A DNA stretch of 64,000 nt from Eudromia elegans. Taxonomy: Eukaryota > Chordata > Aves > Tinamiformes > Tinamidae. The DNA lies in assembly GCA_003342815.1 (NCBI GenBank), contig PTEX01000303.1:266415-330414 (forward strand). The letters are read 5' to 3'. A program made the translations under genes and the position numbers. The notes under the pieces are model-generated. The model had not been told where the DNA came from and made no database searches. It was given only the letters and a program-made list of their open reading frames with translations. Positions 34,801 to 47,552 of the stretch are shown here, piece after piece; positions within the stretch are counted from its first letter, which is position 1, and each line of letters starts with the position of its first letter.

Positions 34801-36064
34801 CATCTAGGAAAAACAGAGTACATTCAAGTAAGCTGTTTCAAAAGCCACTGAACTAGCAATAAAATAAATTTATATTAAAATACATTGACTGAACATAATA
34901 TCAATACATCTTTACAAAAAATTACTTGTTTAGTACCTGGAGCACATGACATCATTATATGCCATCATCTATTTTTCTAAGAATAGTTGAAGGTTTTAAA
35001 GGACAAAAAGCATGTTCTGTGTTCCTCAAAGGAAATTATGAAATAAAAATGTGATATTTGTTTATTTTAAATGATTTTTGAAGTGTTCTTAAGAAAGATT
35101 TGGAGTAAGAAAAATAAAAGTTATACATTAATTTCCATTTGAAATACAATGGCTTGTTATTGTATCACATGCTAAACTTTTCCAAATTGCCTTATATGAT
35201 CCTACCGGTTCAAAGAAATTCAATTCTTTTCAAAGTGCAAAGTGAACGTGGTCTGCCAATTATCTTGTGTTGTTTCATTTTTTTTATGTACACACATAAC
35301 TTTTTCAACTATAACAGCTATAGGGAGTTACTATTCCATTTAGTGGCATAGCATTTTATGCCTGAGCGAATCTTCTCATTATCAATATATGATTGGTTAA
35401 CAACCACAATTACAGATGATTTCCCAGCCATTTTTTAATATATATTAAGTTTTGATAAAATTATATTACAATAACTTCCATGTTATTATCCCAAGTCCTT
35501 CTTGATTCATGAAACAGAACCAGACAGCTACAGCATTTGTATTAGTAAAATTAGTAACGTCATTAAGGAAGAAGCAATGAATTTTCAACTACCCTTAAAT
35601 ATTTTAGTTCTTTAAAAAGAAAAAAGCTTTCTCTATTTATTTCTTTATCACTTTATTTGGTCACATTCTTTTCAGTCGTGTTCCCTTCCTTTGACAATTT
35701 ATCTTGTATTTCCTTCCCTATCACCCATGTCCCTAAATCTTCTCTTGCTGTTGGTTTCTTTCTCCTTTGGGCACGTTGTTCTGATTCTTTAATTGTACAT
35801 TCATCTGGTCCCCTAGGACTAAAAGTAGTTGCATTTACTGCATTTACTGGCTCCCTTATTCTCATCCTCCTCATTCCGTACAGATGCCAGATTGGCTGGT
35901 TATTCCTCTCTGAGGATGGCTTTAATTTCACTCTTTTCCTTAGTAGCGAAACCTTTCACAGACTTTTGATCTTGCCCACTCAACACCCATATGACCTTAA
36001 AACTAAGAGAAAGAGCAGGACAGGAAACTAGCTTTTAAAGCTTAAATGCACAGGACTGAAGAGG

Positions 36065-36388
36065 TGAGAAATGACCTAACCTCCTACTCAGAGCAGGGTC
36101 ACCCACAGCAGAGTGCTCAGGGCAGTGTCCATGTGGCTTCTGAGCATCTCCAAGGATAGAGACTGCACAGCCTTTCCAGGCAATTTGCTCTAGTGCTTTG
36201 TCACCAACTTGTTCTATCACTAGATATGACTGAGAAAACTCTGGCTCCGTTTTCTTTACTTCCCATCAGGCTTTTATACACAATGATAAGACCCTCTTGA
36301 GATTTATCTTGCTCAGACTAAGCAGTCACAGCTTTCACAGCCTTTATTTGTACATTAAATGATCCAATTCCTTTCTTCCTAACTTCAG

Positions 36389-36390
<2 letters not shown>
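36065..36390 (-). mobile_element. Old CR1 LINE 3' region, antisense
   Basis: The plus strand carries antisense CR1 3' sequence: CAGAGCAGGGTCACCCACAG, GAGCATCTCCAAGGATAGAG and GCTCTAGTGCTTTGTCACCA match the usual CR1 3' UTR and ORF2 end in order. Similarity past 36240 is fainter. It is highly diverged and has lost its octamer tail. Confidence 0.65.

Positions 36391-36394
<4 letters not shown>

Positions 36395-36420
<26 letters not shown>
36395..36420. repeat. Poly-A run at gap edge
   Basis: At least 26 A, running straight into the assembly gap, so the true length is unknown. Confidence 0.9.
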
Positions 36421-37058
36421 NNNNNNNNNNNNNNNNNNNNNNNNNNNNNNNNNNNNNNNNNNNNNNNNNNNNNNNNNNNNNNNNNNNNNNNNNNNNNNNN
36501 NNNNNNNNNNNNNNNNNNNNNNNNNNNNNNNNNNNNNNNNNNNNNNNNNNNNNNNNNNNNNNNNNNNNNNNNNNNNNNNNNNNNNNNNNNNNNNNNNNNN
36601 NNNNNNNNNNNNNNNNNNNNNNNNNNNNNNNNNNNNNNNNNNNNNNNNNNNNNNNNNNNNNNNNNNNNNNNNNNNNNNNNNNNNNNNNNNNNNNNNNNNN
36701 NNNNNNNNNNNNNNNNNNNNNNNNNNNNNNNNNNNNNNNNNNNNNNNNNNNNNNNNNNNNNNNNNNNNNNNNNNNNNNNNNNNNNNNNNNNNNNNNNNNN
36801 NNNNNNNNNNNNNNNNNNNNNNNNNNNNNNNNNNNNNNNNNNNNNNNNNNNNNNNNNNNNNNNNNNNNNNNNNNNNNNNNNNNNNNNNNNNNNNNNNNNN
36901 NNNNNNNNNNNNNNNNNNNNNNNNNNNNNNNNNNNNNNNNNNNNNNNNNNNNNNNNNNNNNNNNNNNNNNNNNNNNNNNNNNNNNNNNNNNNNNNNNNNN
37001 NNNNNNNNNNNNNNNNNNNNNNNNNNNNNNNNNNNNNNNNNNNNNNNNNNNNNNNNNN
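36421..37058. other. Assembly gap (638 N)
   Basis: Unsequenced. Content unknown. Confidence 1.
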
Positions 37059-40044
37059 CATCAAATTACATTTTTTTCCTTCAATAGGAACTAGTTTTCT
37101 AACACAGCCATGGTTTTCATAATATATTTTTCAACAGACACTTTGAGTGGGAGATGCAATTTACTCCAGAACAGAATTGCTGTCTGAGTAAGCCTAGTTT
37201 TCTTCATTGATTACAGAGTGACTGGTTGTATTTTCACATAGATGCCTCCAATGGTTAAAGCACATTTAAATCTGAGCCCCATTGTTTTTCCTAGTTTTAA
37301 CAATCCATTATGTTTGTTCTATAAATTACATCAGTACACTAAGTGAAACTCATTTTGCTTCTTTTAGAAGCTTTCCTGGCAGCTACTGAGGAAAATCAAT
37401 AGAAAATCTAACTCAAATTATGTGTTAGTGCCTTTAAAGTTATAAGCAAAAATTTGAACTTTATGTATTCAGTAAGTGTTTACATATGTGCTCAAGGTTT
37501 ACATATGGACACAGTTTTAGTTATATGCTTTGAAATTCATCCTGAAACGTATATCACAGAATTCTGTGAATAATATCATAGAAATCATACACTTCATAGG
37601 AAATTAAGAAAAATGTGCTATTTTAGCATGTGTTTCTCTATGCAATAGCAATATTTCTCTTCTTATTTGTGCATTCACAAAACATGTCTTTTCTTTAGTG
37701 TATATTAATAATTGAATGAATTGGAGGGATTAAGAATTGTGGACTATTTCTAATAACTCAAAAACTATTTCTATTTCTTTAAATTTTATTATATGATTTA
37801 TAATCTAACGTTTTCTCAATGTTATTCACTGAAATGACCATGATGAAAATCCAAACACATACGCAAGAAGCAATTTAGGTCAAAATATACTGAGGAGTTA
37901 TTTTTTTCCAAGCATTTTTATCATTTTCAGTAAAACTCTCAGGCTGGTCAGAGTTAAATGATGCCCATAGAAAAACTCCAAAAGAAATCATTTGGTTGTT
38001 TTGTGCATATAATGTTAAAAATGCGTATGTTGTAAGTGGTCTCACATTCCACATACCACACAGGAAAAGGATTTAAAGTTTCAGACAATTTTCCAGACTG
38101 CTTGCTCCCTTCATGATAAAGCATAATAAACACCCAAATGTGAATTATTCAGTTGCAGAATTGAACATTAGTAAATACATGGAGAAAAACAGTGCTTTAA
38201 AATGTGGCATTTTTTGATTGTCAGATACTTATAGTATGTCCTGAGTAAAATTAATCAAACAACTCTTCCATACTAAAGATAGCAGTTTTTTGAGGTGCTA
38301 TTTATGAAGTACTTCATTTATGAGTCAGTTTTCTCAAAAAGTATTGTCATTTGAATCAAAAAATTGTAGGAAAAAAAAGGAGGAAGGGAAGGGAAGGGAA
38401 GGGAAGGGAAGGGAAGGGAAGGGAAGGGAAGGGAAGGGGAGGGGAGGGGAGGGAAGGGAAAGGCAAGAGGAAGAGGAAGAGAGGAAGAGGAAGAGAGGAA
38501 GAGGAAGAGAGGAAGAGGAAAAAGAAGAGGAAAATATAAGAGGGAAAGATAAAGTTTTTTTTTTTTTAGAAAACAGACTTAATATAGTTTTTAATATGAG
38601 AAAAAAATTCTAACTAATATACTGATTAGATTTTAAAGATTCTCTCTTTCTAATAATTTGAATGGAAGCATGTAGAAAAAAAATCAAGGTTCATTTAAAA
38701 GCTGAAATATTTAAGTTACCTGAAAATATTAATCCTCATAAAGACTATTACTGAATATCCCTGACCTGAAGAAAGTCATACATCTGTCTAGAGCATTTTA
38801 GAGAAAGCTCATTTTTTCCTGAACATAGGAAGATGGACAAACTCTTCTTTTCAGATTTCTGTTTAACTTTATTTTCTCTGCCAACAAGCATGAACAAAGA
38901 CTAGTCTTGAGTGCTAAAACAGAACAGAAACAAGTATTTCTTTTCTTATGGAAATATGGCTGGAACCATTTGATAAGAAAATCTAATGGGCTCAGCAGAT
39001 TCCTACTGACCTTCAAACTTCAAACTATTTGTATGAAAAATGAACACTCCCAGAGGAAAAATAAATAAATACATAAATAAATAAATAAAAGTCCTGGTTT
39101 AATCTCATTTAGACATAGCATTACCTGTTCCAATATACTGATTCAATTTTAGTCTGTGAAACTGTGTATTTCTACTATCTACTACTACTATTACTGTATT
39201 TCTACTACTACTGCTATCAATCAGGTGTATTCCTGTGTCATTTCCAACTACCTATTTCCCTTAATAGCTCTCGCAGTTAACTTTTCATTTTTCATGACTT
39301 CTTTAACATATTAATACATGTTAAATCTGCACATATATTCTTGAAAAGTCATAGCAGTGCCAGCCTTTTGTCATGTTGTTTGAATGGTGGTTTCTGGATG
39401 CAGTATCTTCCTTCAGGAGGATGAAAAGGAGGAAAATCAGAACAGTTTAAAATCTTTCTTTCTCTATCACAAAATCCATGGTTCAGAAATTGTAAATTCA
39501 TTGCTCCCTGTGATGACCTGTAAGAATCAGTAGGGTAATTCATGCAATTTTTAAACTTTATGGAATTACTTTTCAGAAGAAAGGGAGGTATTCTGGACAG
39601 GCAGCTTATATCTTTTAGTTAGAGGTCATATATCACATGCAACACAGTACAAGTTCACAATATACTTTTGAGTTTTTATACTGAATAAAATTCCAAGTGA
39701 TTTTCACTTCTTAAGATTAAGAGAAGCATATAAATATGTAATGTATTATATACCTGGTCATTGAAATATGTAGGTAATTGGTCTATTTTTCTATGTCAAC
39801 AATCTTCAAAGACTTTTTCAACAAAATATGACAGGTCTATAATTCTATTTTTTCTGATCTGTATGAAAGTCTGAGATTTTCCAAATAATAACCTTATTAT
39901 AGGGAAAATAAGTGAAGAAGGAAGAGCAATAATACACTGATATTTATCGATAACAACAATAATTTGATACCGTTATATTTTTGATCAAATATTAATATTG
40001 GATGAGCAAGGAGATTTTGGCATTGCTCAAGCAGAAGGCAGCAG
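37059..40044. other. AT-rich unique sequence with purine tandem repeat
   Basis: I see no gene. The (AAGGG)n/(AGG)n tract is listed separately, and a short (AAAT)n run lies at about 39060-39089. Open frames across the purine tract are low-complexity artefacts. Confidence 0.6.
38371..38545. repeat. Polypurine tract: (AAGGG)n then AGG/AAG repeats
   Basis: About 170 bp of nearly pure purine on the plus strand: roughly a dozen AAGGG pentamers, a short GGGGA block, then degenerate AGGAAG and GAGAGGAAG units. The G-triplet phasing could support quadruplex or triplex structure. Confidence 0.95.
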
Positions 40045-40469
40045 TATACAAAATGTGGAAAAAAAAGGACAAGCTCCTTGGGAGAAATACAGGAATGTCA
40101 TCAGGGATTGCAAAGGCATGACCAGGAAAGCTAAGGCATGTTTGGAATGTAACCTGGCAAGGGATGTTAAAAACAACAAGAAAACCTTTTTCAAATATAT
40201 TAACAATAAAAGGTAGGTGAGGGAAAACGTGGATCCGCTGGTGAACGGGGTGGGTGCCCTGGTTATGAAAAAAACAGAAAAAGCAGAGTTGCTGAATGGC
40301 TTCTTTGTTTTGGTGTTTACCAAGGGCAGTCCTTCAGAACCTCAAGCTCTAGGGACAAGAGAGGAGGACTGGGGAGAGGAAGACTTGCCCTGCGTAGAGG
40401 AAGATTTTGTTAGAGGACTTCTGTGGAAACTTGATGCCCACAAGTGCAGAGGCCCTGATGGGATGCACC

Positions 40470-40477
40470 CCAGAGCG
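40470..40477. repeat. Imperfect target duplication, left (CCAGAGCG)
   Basis: CCAGAGCG here and CCAGAATG at 41026-41033 both derive from CR1 CCAGAGTG. They match at six of eight positions and directly abut the inserted element. Confidence 0.6.
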
Positions 40478-41025
40478 TGGGACACAAGTCAAGACTCCTG
40501 AAGGCTTCAATATGAATCAAGCAGAAATCCCTTTATTCGCGTTACAAAGCGGTATTTATATTATAATTATTGCAGAGTCAGCTTTGCAACAGCTCAGCAG
40601 TTAATTTGATTGGTTACATACTACTGTTCCCGCGCGCACTAACATAACGATCGGCTAAAGGCATCTGTTCATGCATCCTTCTCATTGGACTACAGGTGAT
40701 CCTGTTGAGCTCATCCATTCCCATATTTGGAGTTCCTGCTTTCCTGCTTGCTCCACAGTTTGAGTTCTTTACTTCTTTGTTTTAAGTATCCTTGTAGACT
40801 TAAACAGTTTAAGTTCCTTGCTACTTTGTTCTCAGTGTCTTTATCTCTTTATTCTGTGTCTTTACCTCTTTGTTCACAGTATCTTTGTAGCCTTGCAGAA
40901 TCAGCACGGCCTGCAGTTATGCCAAGACAGTCTGCAGTCATGTCAAGACAGTCCTGCAGTTATGCTAAGAGAAGAGTGAGTTTTGATAGGCCATAAATCC
41001 ATATTCTTCTAAAAACATTACTACA
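40478..41025 (-). mobile_element. Solo-LTR-like element inside CR1 copy C
   Basis: A 548-bp insertion whose minus strand starts TGTAGTAATG and ends GACTTGTGTCCCA (TG...CA). It has AATAAA on the minus strand near 40532-40537, about 55 nt before the end, as expected for R/U5. The U3 side has about three tandem copies of a ~21-bp unit (CTGCAGTTATGCCAAGACAG on the plus strand, about 40911-40967) and repeated TCTTTGTTC-type units (about 40830-40885). No internal viral sequence is present, so recombination between LTRs likely removed it. The ends do not match the provirus at 4375-8237. Confidence 0.75.
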
Positions 41026-41033
41026 CCAGAATG
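41026..41033. repeat. Imperfect target duplication, right (CCAGAATG)
   Basis: Partner of 40470-40477. Eight bases is longer than the 4-6 bp usual for retroviral integration, so the true boundary may be shifted by two bases. Confidence 0.55.
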
Positions 41034-44000
41034 CTGCGTGAGCTGGCGGATGTCATAGCTAAGCTACTCTCCATCATCTTTGAAAGGTCCTGGAGAATGG
41101 GGGAGGTGCTGGAGGATTGGAGGAAAGCCAATGTCACCCCGGTCTTCAAAAAAGGCAAGAAGGAGGACTCAGGCAACTACAGGCCGGTGAGCCTCACCTC
41201 CATTCCTGGAAAAGTGATGGAGCAGCTCATCCCAGCTGCTGTCTCCAGGCACATGGAGGAGAAGAAGGCGCTCAGGAGTAGCCTGCATGGATTCACCAAG
41301 GGGAGATCATGCTTGACTAACCTGATAGCCTTCTACGATGGGGTCACTAGATGGATAGACGAGGGCAGAGTGCTGGATGTCATCTATCTGGATTTCAGTA
41401 AGGCTTTCGACACTGTCACTCACAGCATCCTCCTGGGCAAGTTCCTGAAGTGTGGGTTAGATGGGTGGACAGTGAGGTCGACTAGGAATTGGCTGGGTGG
41501 CAGAGCTCAGTGGGTGCCAAGTCCAGCTGGAGGCCTGTGGTTAGTGGAGTCCCCCAGGGCTCGATCCTCGGTCCGGTCCTGTTCAATTTATTCAATAATG
41601 ACCTGCATGAAAGGATGGAGTGCTCCCTCAGCAAGTTTGCTGATGATACAAAACTGGGAGGAGTAGCTGATAGCCCTGAGGGCTGTGCTGCCATCCAGCG
41701 GGACCTGGACAGACTGGACAACTGTGAGACAGTGAGAAACCTTACGAAATTCAACAAGGGCAAGTGTAGGGTCCTGCACCTGGGGAGGAATAAGCACTGA
41801 CACCAGTACAGGTTGGGGACTGACCTCCTGGAGAGCAGCCCCGCAGAGAGGGACCTGGGCGTCATGGTGGACGACAAGTTGACCATGAGGTAGCAGCATG
41901 GCCTCGTGGCCAAGGCCAATGGGATCTTGGGGTGCATTAAGCAGAGCGTTTCCAGCAGGTCGAGGGAGGCGATTCTGCCCCTCTACTCAGTCCTGGAGAG
42001 GTCGCACCTCAAGTACTGTGTCCAGTTCTGGTCTCCCCAGTACAAGAGGGGTGGCAGTGCTGGAGAGAGTTCAGCATAGGGCTACAGAGATAATTAAGGG
42101 CCTGGAACATCTGCCCTATGAGCAAAGGCTGAGAGAGCTGGGCCTCTTCAGCCTGGAGAAGAGATGGCTGAGAGGGGACCTCATCAGTATCCATAAATAC
42201 CTTAAGAGAGGGATTGAGGAGGATGGGGCTGGCCTTTTCTCAGTGGTAGCCAGCAATAGAACTAGAGGAAATGGCCAAAAATTGAAGTTCCAAAAACTTC
42301 AAAAAAGTTCTTGAGAAAGAACTTCTTAACAGTAAGGGTGACAGAGCACTGGAACAGGTTGCCCAGAGAGGTGGAGGAGTCTCCTTCTTCGGAGATCTTC
42401 AAAACCCACTTGGACGCAATCCTGTGCCACATGATCTAGGAGACCCTGTGTGTGCAGAGGGGTTGGGCTAGATGCCCTTTAGAGGTTCCTTCCAACCTTA
42501 AGTATTCTATGATTCTATGATTTTAAAAATGAATTTTTTTGTATAAAAATGATTTTTTTTGTATATCACTCAATTCAATTTTTATTTGTTCTTTTATTAA
42601 CTGCTGTAGAAAAACATTTTAATGAAAGAAGCTAGTGTCTGCTCCTTTGTTTTGATTTTGTTTTTCCTTGACAAAAATATCCATTAGACAAAAAATGAAT
42701 CTTAAAGGAGAGAGGAAAAAAAAAAAACAAAAAAAAACCAAAAAAACCCACCACACTCCAGACATCCAGGAAAGAAGCAAACAAGACAACTAAGCACTCC
42801 AAGTAAAGAAAGAAATAAAAGTTATTCTTCTGGAGAGAAAAAAAGATGAAATGAAATGTTTCAGTGTTCCACAGCAAGGAATTCAAGATAACCGAATCAA
42901 ACAAACAAAACAGAAAGACTTTTAAAACTCTCTATTTCAAAATTACTTCCTATTCAAAAGATCAATTCTATTTTTAGTTCTTTCATTCTGATAATACCAT
43001 TTTCATGTTTGTTTGGATTAAGAGCTCCAAGATAAAGAAGAATTGGTACAATAAAAGTATTTTTAGAGAACACCATTTTCCTTTCTTTTCTGCAATGAAA
43101 TTTGGGGTCCACTATTTGTATCAAAGGGTATAATTGCAGAATCATATAATTACTTAAAACCTATTCCATCAAGCTCTTTCTTTCTCCCCGAATCTTCATG
43201 TCCTAAAGATATATCATAACTTCAGTTTTTGTTTCAGCAAGATTTTCTTTTCTTTTTTTTTTAAGAAAGACATTCTTTAAGTTTGCCCAAGAAAACAAGG
43301 ATTTAGAAATAACAAAGTCAGCTGTCATACAGAGAATTATTATTGAAAATTAAAAATCCTATTCTAATAGCTTTCTTATCATTCCATGGAAAAATATAAT
43401 TATATTAATAAAACTATATGTAAAAGAAAGCACTGTATATCAGTTGAAACTGTCTATAACATAACATTTCTCAAGTAGAATTTACCATGCTTACCATACC
43501 GTGCCTTCACTTCAAGCTTCATTCCCACAGTAAGAATTAAACAGGAAAAACACAAACATGAACAGGAAAAATGCATGTATTTTAATGTTTAGAGAAGGAA
43601 GTTCTTTTTAGATGACAGCAGTTGGAATAACTTTCAAAAACTACACAGGTAATGAAACTTGATTTTCTTCATACTTTTTCAAATATTTCAACTCAGAAAT
43701 AATCTCCTTTAAAAATCACCTATCAAAAAATACAGATAAACTGTAGTATAAATGTCTTCAATTAAAGCTTCCTAAATTTCCTAGATAAGTTAAAAAAAAA
43801 AAAAAATTCACCACAATTATAGTACAAAGTTATTCAATATTGTCATTCCCTATAACTATGTAATTGACAAGTTAAGTTTGCAAGCTCTGGTTTTATTTTG
43901 GATGAGACATTTCATACCAAGTCTATGCCAGATCATATATTTATGTAATATGCAGACTTTAAGTGTTACTAGGGTGGGTGAAAAAGCTTGAAGTCATTCT

Positions 44001-44855
44001 GTACTGTGTAGCTTGACCAAGTTGGCAGAAATGTACTCAGCTGACATTAGATATGGATTCCACTGGTATCTTGGAAAATATTATCTGCTATTCGTGACAG
44101 AAAAATGCTTCAAATGACTGTAACAGGCTTTTTTTTTTTTTTTTTCCTAGCAATAATTCTTAAATGTGATATATATGCTGTCCTGATACTTTTTTATTTT
44201 CTTTAATTCTTGGATTTTTTTTTTTTAAGACTAGCTGGATGATTTATTCATTTTAACATTTAGCTTGTGACAGGTGAAGTGTGTCTTGCTGCCACTCGCT
44301 GATCTGTAATATATTGGGTTTTTTTAGATACATAACATTTTGCACAACATGTATTTCTATAATTAGCTCTTCTGGCTGCTAAGAATGACTTCACTATTAT
44401 TGCAATTCAATATTTTGAAAATATTATCCTTTCCTCTATTAATTTTAAATAAGAAAATTTACATGTTTATTTGACATATGGATATAATGCATATGAAAAA
44501 AATGGTTAACTTCAGTGAAACATGTTGGGCAATATAGTATTTGAAAACTCAAGTGTCTGGTTTGTAGCTGACAGTTACGATTGCATACTTCCTATCTTCC
44601 TAAACAGAACATGTAGGGAATTAGGCAATCCAGGGAAAAATCTGTGACTGTCAAAACCTACCAAACCAGAGTACAGCTGCTTAGAGATACCCAAGAGAAT
44701 GTAAATTTTATGTAAAAATTAATGTACTTACTCAAGTATAAAGTATGTCATTTTCATGCGTTCAAGATGGGTATCTTCACTTCTTTCAGAAAAATGAGAA
44801 AGACTTATTCATTCTAAAATATACCAGGAAGAGAAATCTGTTTTACAAAACTTTC

Positions 44856-44903
44856 TGTGTGTGAGAGAGTGAGAAAGAGAAAGAGACAGAGAGAGGGAGA
44901 GAC
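44856..44903. repeat. GA-rich simple repeat
   Basis: Degenerate (GA)n and GAAA/GAGG units, purine-rich on the plus strand. Confidence 0.85.
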
Positions 44904-46778
44904 TGTAGCTGCACAGTAAAGTGAGCCACCAGCAGCTTATCCTTTTAGTACATGTCAGATATCTGCTAGGAATACTGATATCTTCCAGATACCCACACCT
45001 TTCAGAAGGGGTTTGATACAGCGGTCCAGAAGTGCAGGGCCAGTGTTACCTGTGTTACCTAGCTTCTTGTCTTCCAGCTGTCAGTCATACCCAGATGCAT
45101 CAGTTCCTTCAGGCATCTCAGATGACCGTAAAGGCTAGGTAGGTAACTCAATCAAGTTTCTGTTTATTTCATGATCTCTTAATGCTGTTGCACTGAAAAT
45201 CTGGGAAAATCTTGGAAAATTAAATGTATTGTATCTACTGAGTCAAGAATTTACTGTTCATTCAATTACTATTTTAATGATCAAATAATATAAATCAACT
45301 AATTAAGATTGGGAAGTACTATTTATATTACAGCTAAGCTTTTTAAACACAGGCATCCTTACAATGTACTCTTTTTCTTTGGTGTTATCCATAACCATTT
45401 TGTGTCTTGTTGCATTTCAAGACCTCAGGAACTGCGACAAGATATCAGCACCACAAGGTCTTTGCTGGCAGGAGGAATAAGATGTTCAAGGTAGGGACAT
45501 CTTCCCCATCACTCCTGCCTTGCATCATGACCTTTGTTTTCTTTTTACAGCATTTTCCTTGGTTCTCACTCATAAACATCCAACCGTGTTTTTCCCAGCT
45601 GGAACAATTTATCACATTTTGGCAAAAAATGTTCTGACTTGTTCAAGAATGAACCAAATGAAAATTCTGGGCCAAATACTGTAAAACTTGTGAAGACCTG
45701 AAAGTCCTCAAACCAAGAACAATTTAAGCTATAACTACAAGACATACTACAAGACATACACAAAACCAACAAACTTTGTGGATGCTCAAGGTCAGTGTGG
45801 GAAAGTCATTGGCTCCAGGTGCAATTTTCCAACATTATGGGGTATTGACATCCTGAAAAACGAAAGGAAGAATGCTCCATCTCTGTGTTACCAGCATATG
45901 TTGAGTTATCATTGATTTTGCAAGAACAAACAGGCAATCATATTCAATCAAAGGTCTGGAATGATCCAATGACTGCTTATGCAGTGTGTTTTCCCACTAG
46001 CATCAGTGGCTTCCCAGGTAGATAGTCCTTGAGGTTTAGATCATATTAAAGGAACAACATTGACAGAGGGCAATTTTACCATCACTGATTGTCCCACCTG
46101 TCACTAAATACATGTGTGATTTTGTGACTTTGAGGGCTCTGATGAGGTTAGAGCAAGAGGTCCTGTGGGACAGAAAGTTTGTATTTTTGGGCTTCCATAG
46201 GCCTACCATTTACTGTGCAGACTTCTTGGGATAGCTGCAAATCCATTAGGCTGACACCTGCACAACAGCCTCTTCCAGCCTCACTTGACACAAAGAGCTA
46301 TTGTTTGTTACAGGATGGCCACCAAGCTTTATGAGCAGTCACACAGCTGATGTTACAACAGGCCAGAGAAGAGTTGCTTTGCCACTAGATAAGGCTAAAA
46401 TCATCTGACATTGAGAAAAACTCAGCCAGAAAAGTCTTGACATTGTCCTGTGCTGTCAGATCAGCACAGTGCCTGCAGGCTTTTCCTAATAATGGCAAAA
46501 TCTTAGTGGCAATGGCCAAATTTAGTAACAATGTTGCCAGAATGCAGTCCAATGAAACTATGAAGTCTCATTCCTAGAATTTAGGTAAATTTATGAATTT
46601 ACCCTCTATAGAATTCATCATTATAAGAATATGATAAGAATATGATAGTATGAGAGCCTATTTTCTTACAAATAATTTATGAATTTATCACTTTTATATG
46701 AATCAGATAAATAAGAAAACTGCATGAATGTTGAGCAAATCAGAACAAGTAGACTAAGAATTTAGGCAAGGATTATTA

Positions 46779-46828
46779 CATATATGTATACATATATACA
46801 CATATATACACATATACACATATATATT
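46779..46828. repeat. (TATACACA)n-type repeat
   Basis: Mixed TA/CA units with a ~10-bp higher-order period. Confidence 0.85.
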
Positions 46829-47486
46829 TCCCGAAGGAAAGAAATATATCTTTTTTTGAGTCGAGATGTGAGGACATGCAAGTCCTAAAAGTGAACTAGT
46901 TTAATGACAATTGCCATTGTAAATTTATTGGTTTTTGTCTGTAGTCAGAATTTTCTTGTACTTTGAGTTATATTTAGAGCTTCGCTAAAGAAGGAAGTAT
47001 TAGTCATTTTGATTTAATCTTTGTCAAGGCCTAAGCTACATATTTGACTTGCCTGAAGAAGCTGTCAAGACATATAATTTATGGGAAGACCTAGAGGGTA
47101 AACATTGCAACAAACCAGCCTCATACAGTATATATTGCCTTCTTTTGCTCAAACTAAAATGTTTTTTGCACACACAGAATAAACTATTAATTTCAAAAAT
47201 GAGGTTTTTTAATTAAAATTTTAATGTATTAGAATATCTGTATCTGCCTTTACAATGTTTAATCTTTCTACAGATTACTAAACAGTGTAAGAAAAAACCC
47301 AGATTTTTATTTGCAATATCGCAGTAAAAACATTTTAAAATATACTTTTGCCAGCTGATTTTGGCTCTTATGATGACAAAAGAAAATTACTACTTGATAC
47401 TTTATCAAGGATAATTTGACTAAAAATATTTTGAATGAACTTGAGAAAGGTGATTTTTACTAATGTCAATATGATTAGAATTTAAC

Positions 47487-47552
47487 TGTTTTGTTTTGTT
47501 TTGTTTTGTTTTGTTTTGTTTTGTTTTGTTTTGTTTTGTTTTGTTTTGTTTT
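47487..47552. repeat. (TTTTG)n microsatellite
   Basis: About 13 perfect TTTTG units, then TTCCTTCCAG. Confidence 0.96.

Larger units (their letters stand above)
29266..36064. other. AT-rich unique sequence, no gene supported
   Basis: I see no gene I can support. It contains a CAAA-rich run near 29589-29624, (TA)n at 31409-31437, A-rich runs near 31519-31545 and 32289-32322, and a short (TTTTG)n near 34118-34139. A weak 30-nt exon-like segment is listed at 31862-31891. The minus-strand frame 35931-35653 (92 codons, charged, containing ARGDR-like basic stretches such as QRAQRRKKPTARED) has protein-like composition, but I do not recognise it. Confidence 0.5.
40045..42314 (+). pseudogene. CR1 ORF2 reverse transcriptase, broken (copy C)
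   Basis: RT coding sequence in several frames: KYRNVIRDCKGMTRKAKACL up to a TAG at 40214, then ENVDPLVNGVGALV and GPDGMHP to the insertion. After the insertion, [20 protein letters not shown] (41031) continues through [14 protein letters not shown] frameshift near 41500 leads to [16 protein letters not shown] and the standard FADD box (41636-41647). Further frameshifts and stops occur near 41800 and 41893. The segment [14 protein letters not shown] near 42101-42142 is in frame here, which shows the ancestral state at the site where copies A and B lost one base. Confidence 0.92.
40045..42522 (+). mobile_element. CR1 LINE copy C, older, split by an LTR insertion
   Basis: A CR1 copy on the plus strand, 5' truncated in the linker/RT N-terminus and ending with a decayed ATTCTATG tail at 42504-42520. 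A 548-bp insertion (40478-41025) separates a left part (40045-40477) from a right part (41026-42522). The join lies in the sequence read as GGGATGCACCCCAGAGTGCTG in copies A and B. It is more diverged than A and B. Confidence 0.95.

Noticed and set aside
35653-36031. Opposed 124-codon (plus) and 92-codon (minus) frames
   Set aside because: The minus frame looks protein-like in composition, but I recognise no family, and both end next to decayed CR1. Not strong enough to call a gene.
36393-37064. 223-codon minus-strand frame
   Set aside because: It is the translation of the N gap and the poly-A run.
38320-38613. Glu/Lys/Gly-rich frames across the purine tract
   Set aside because: Low-complexity translation of tandem repeats.
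45400-46560. Possible old pseudogene or ERV fragment in a less AT-rich interval
   Set aside because: No continuous frame, motif or repeat boundary could be identified by reading.
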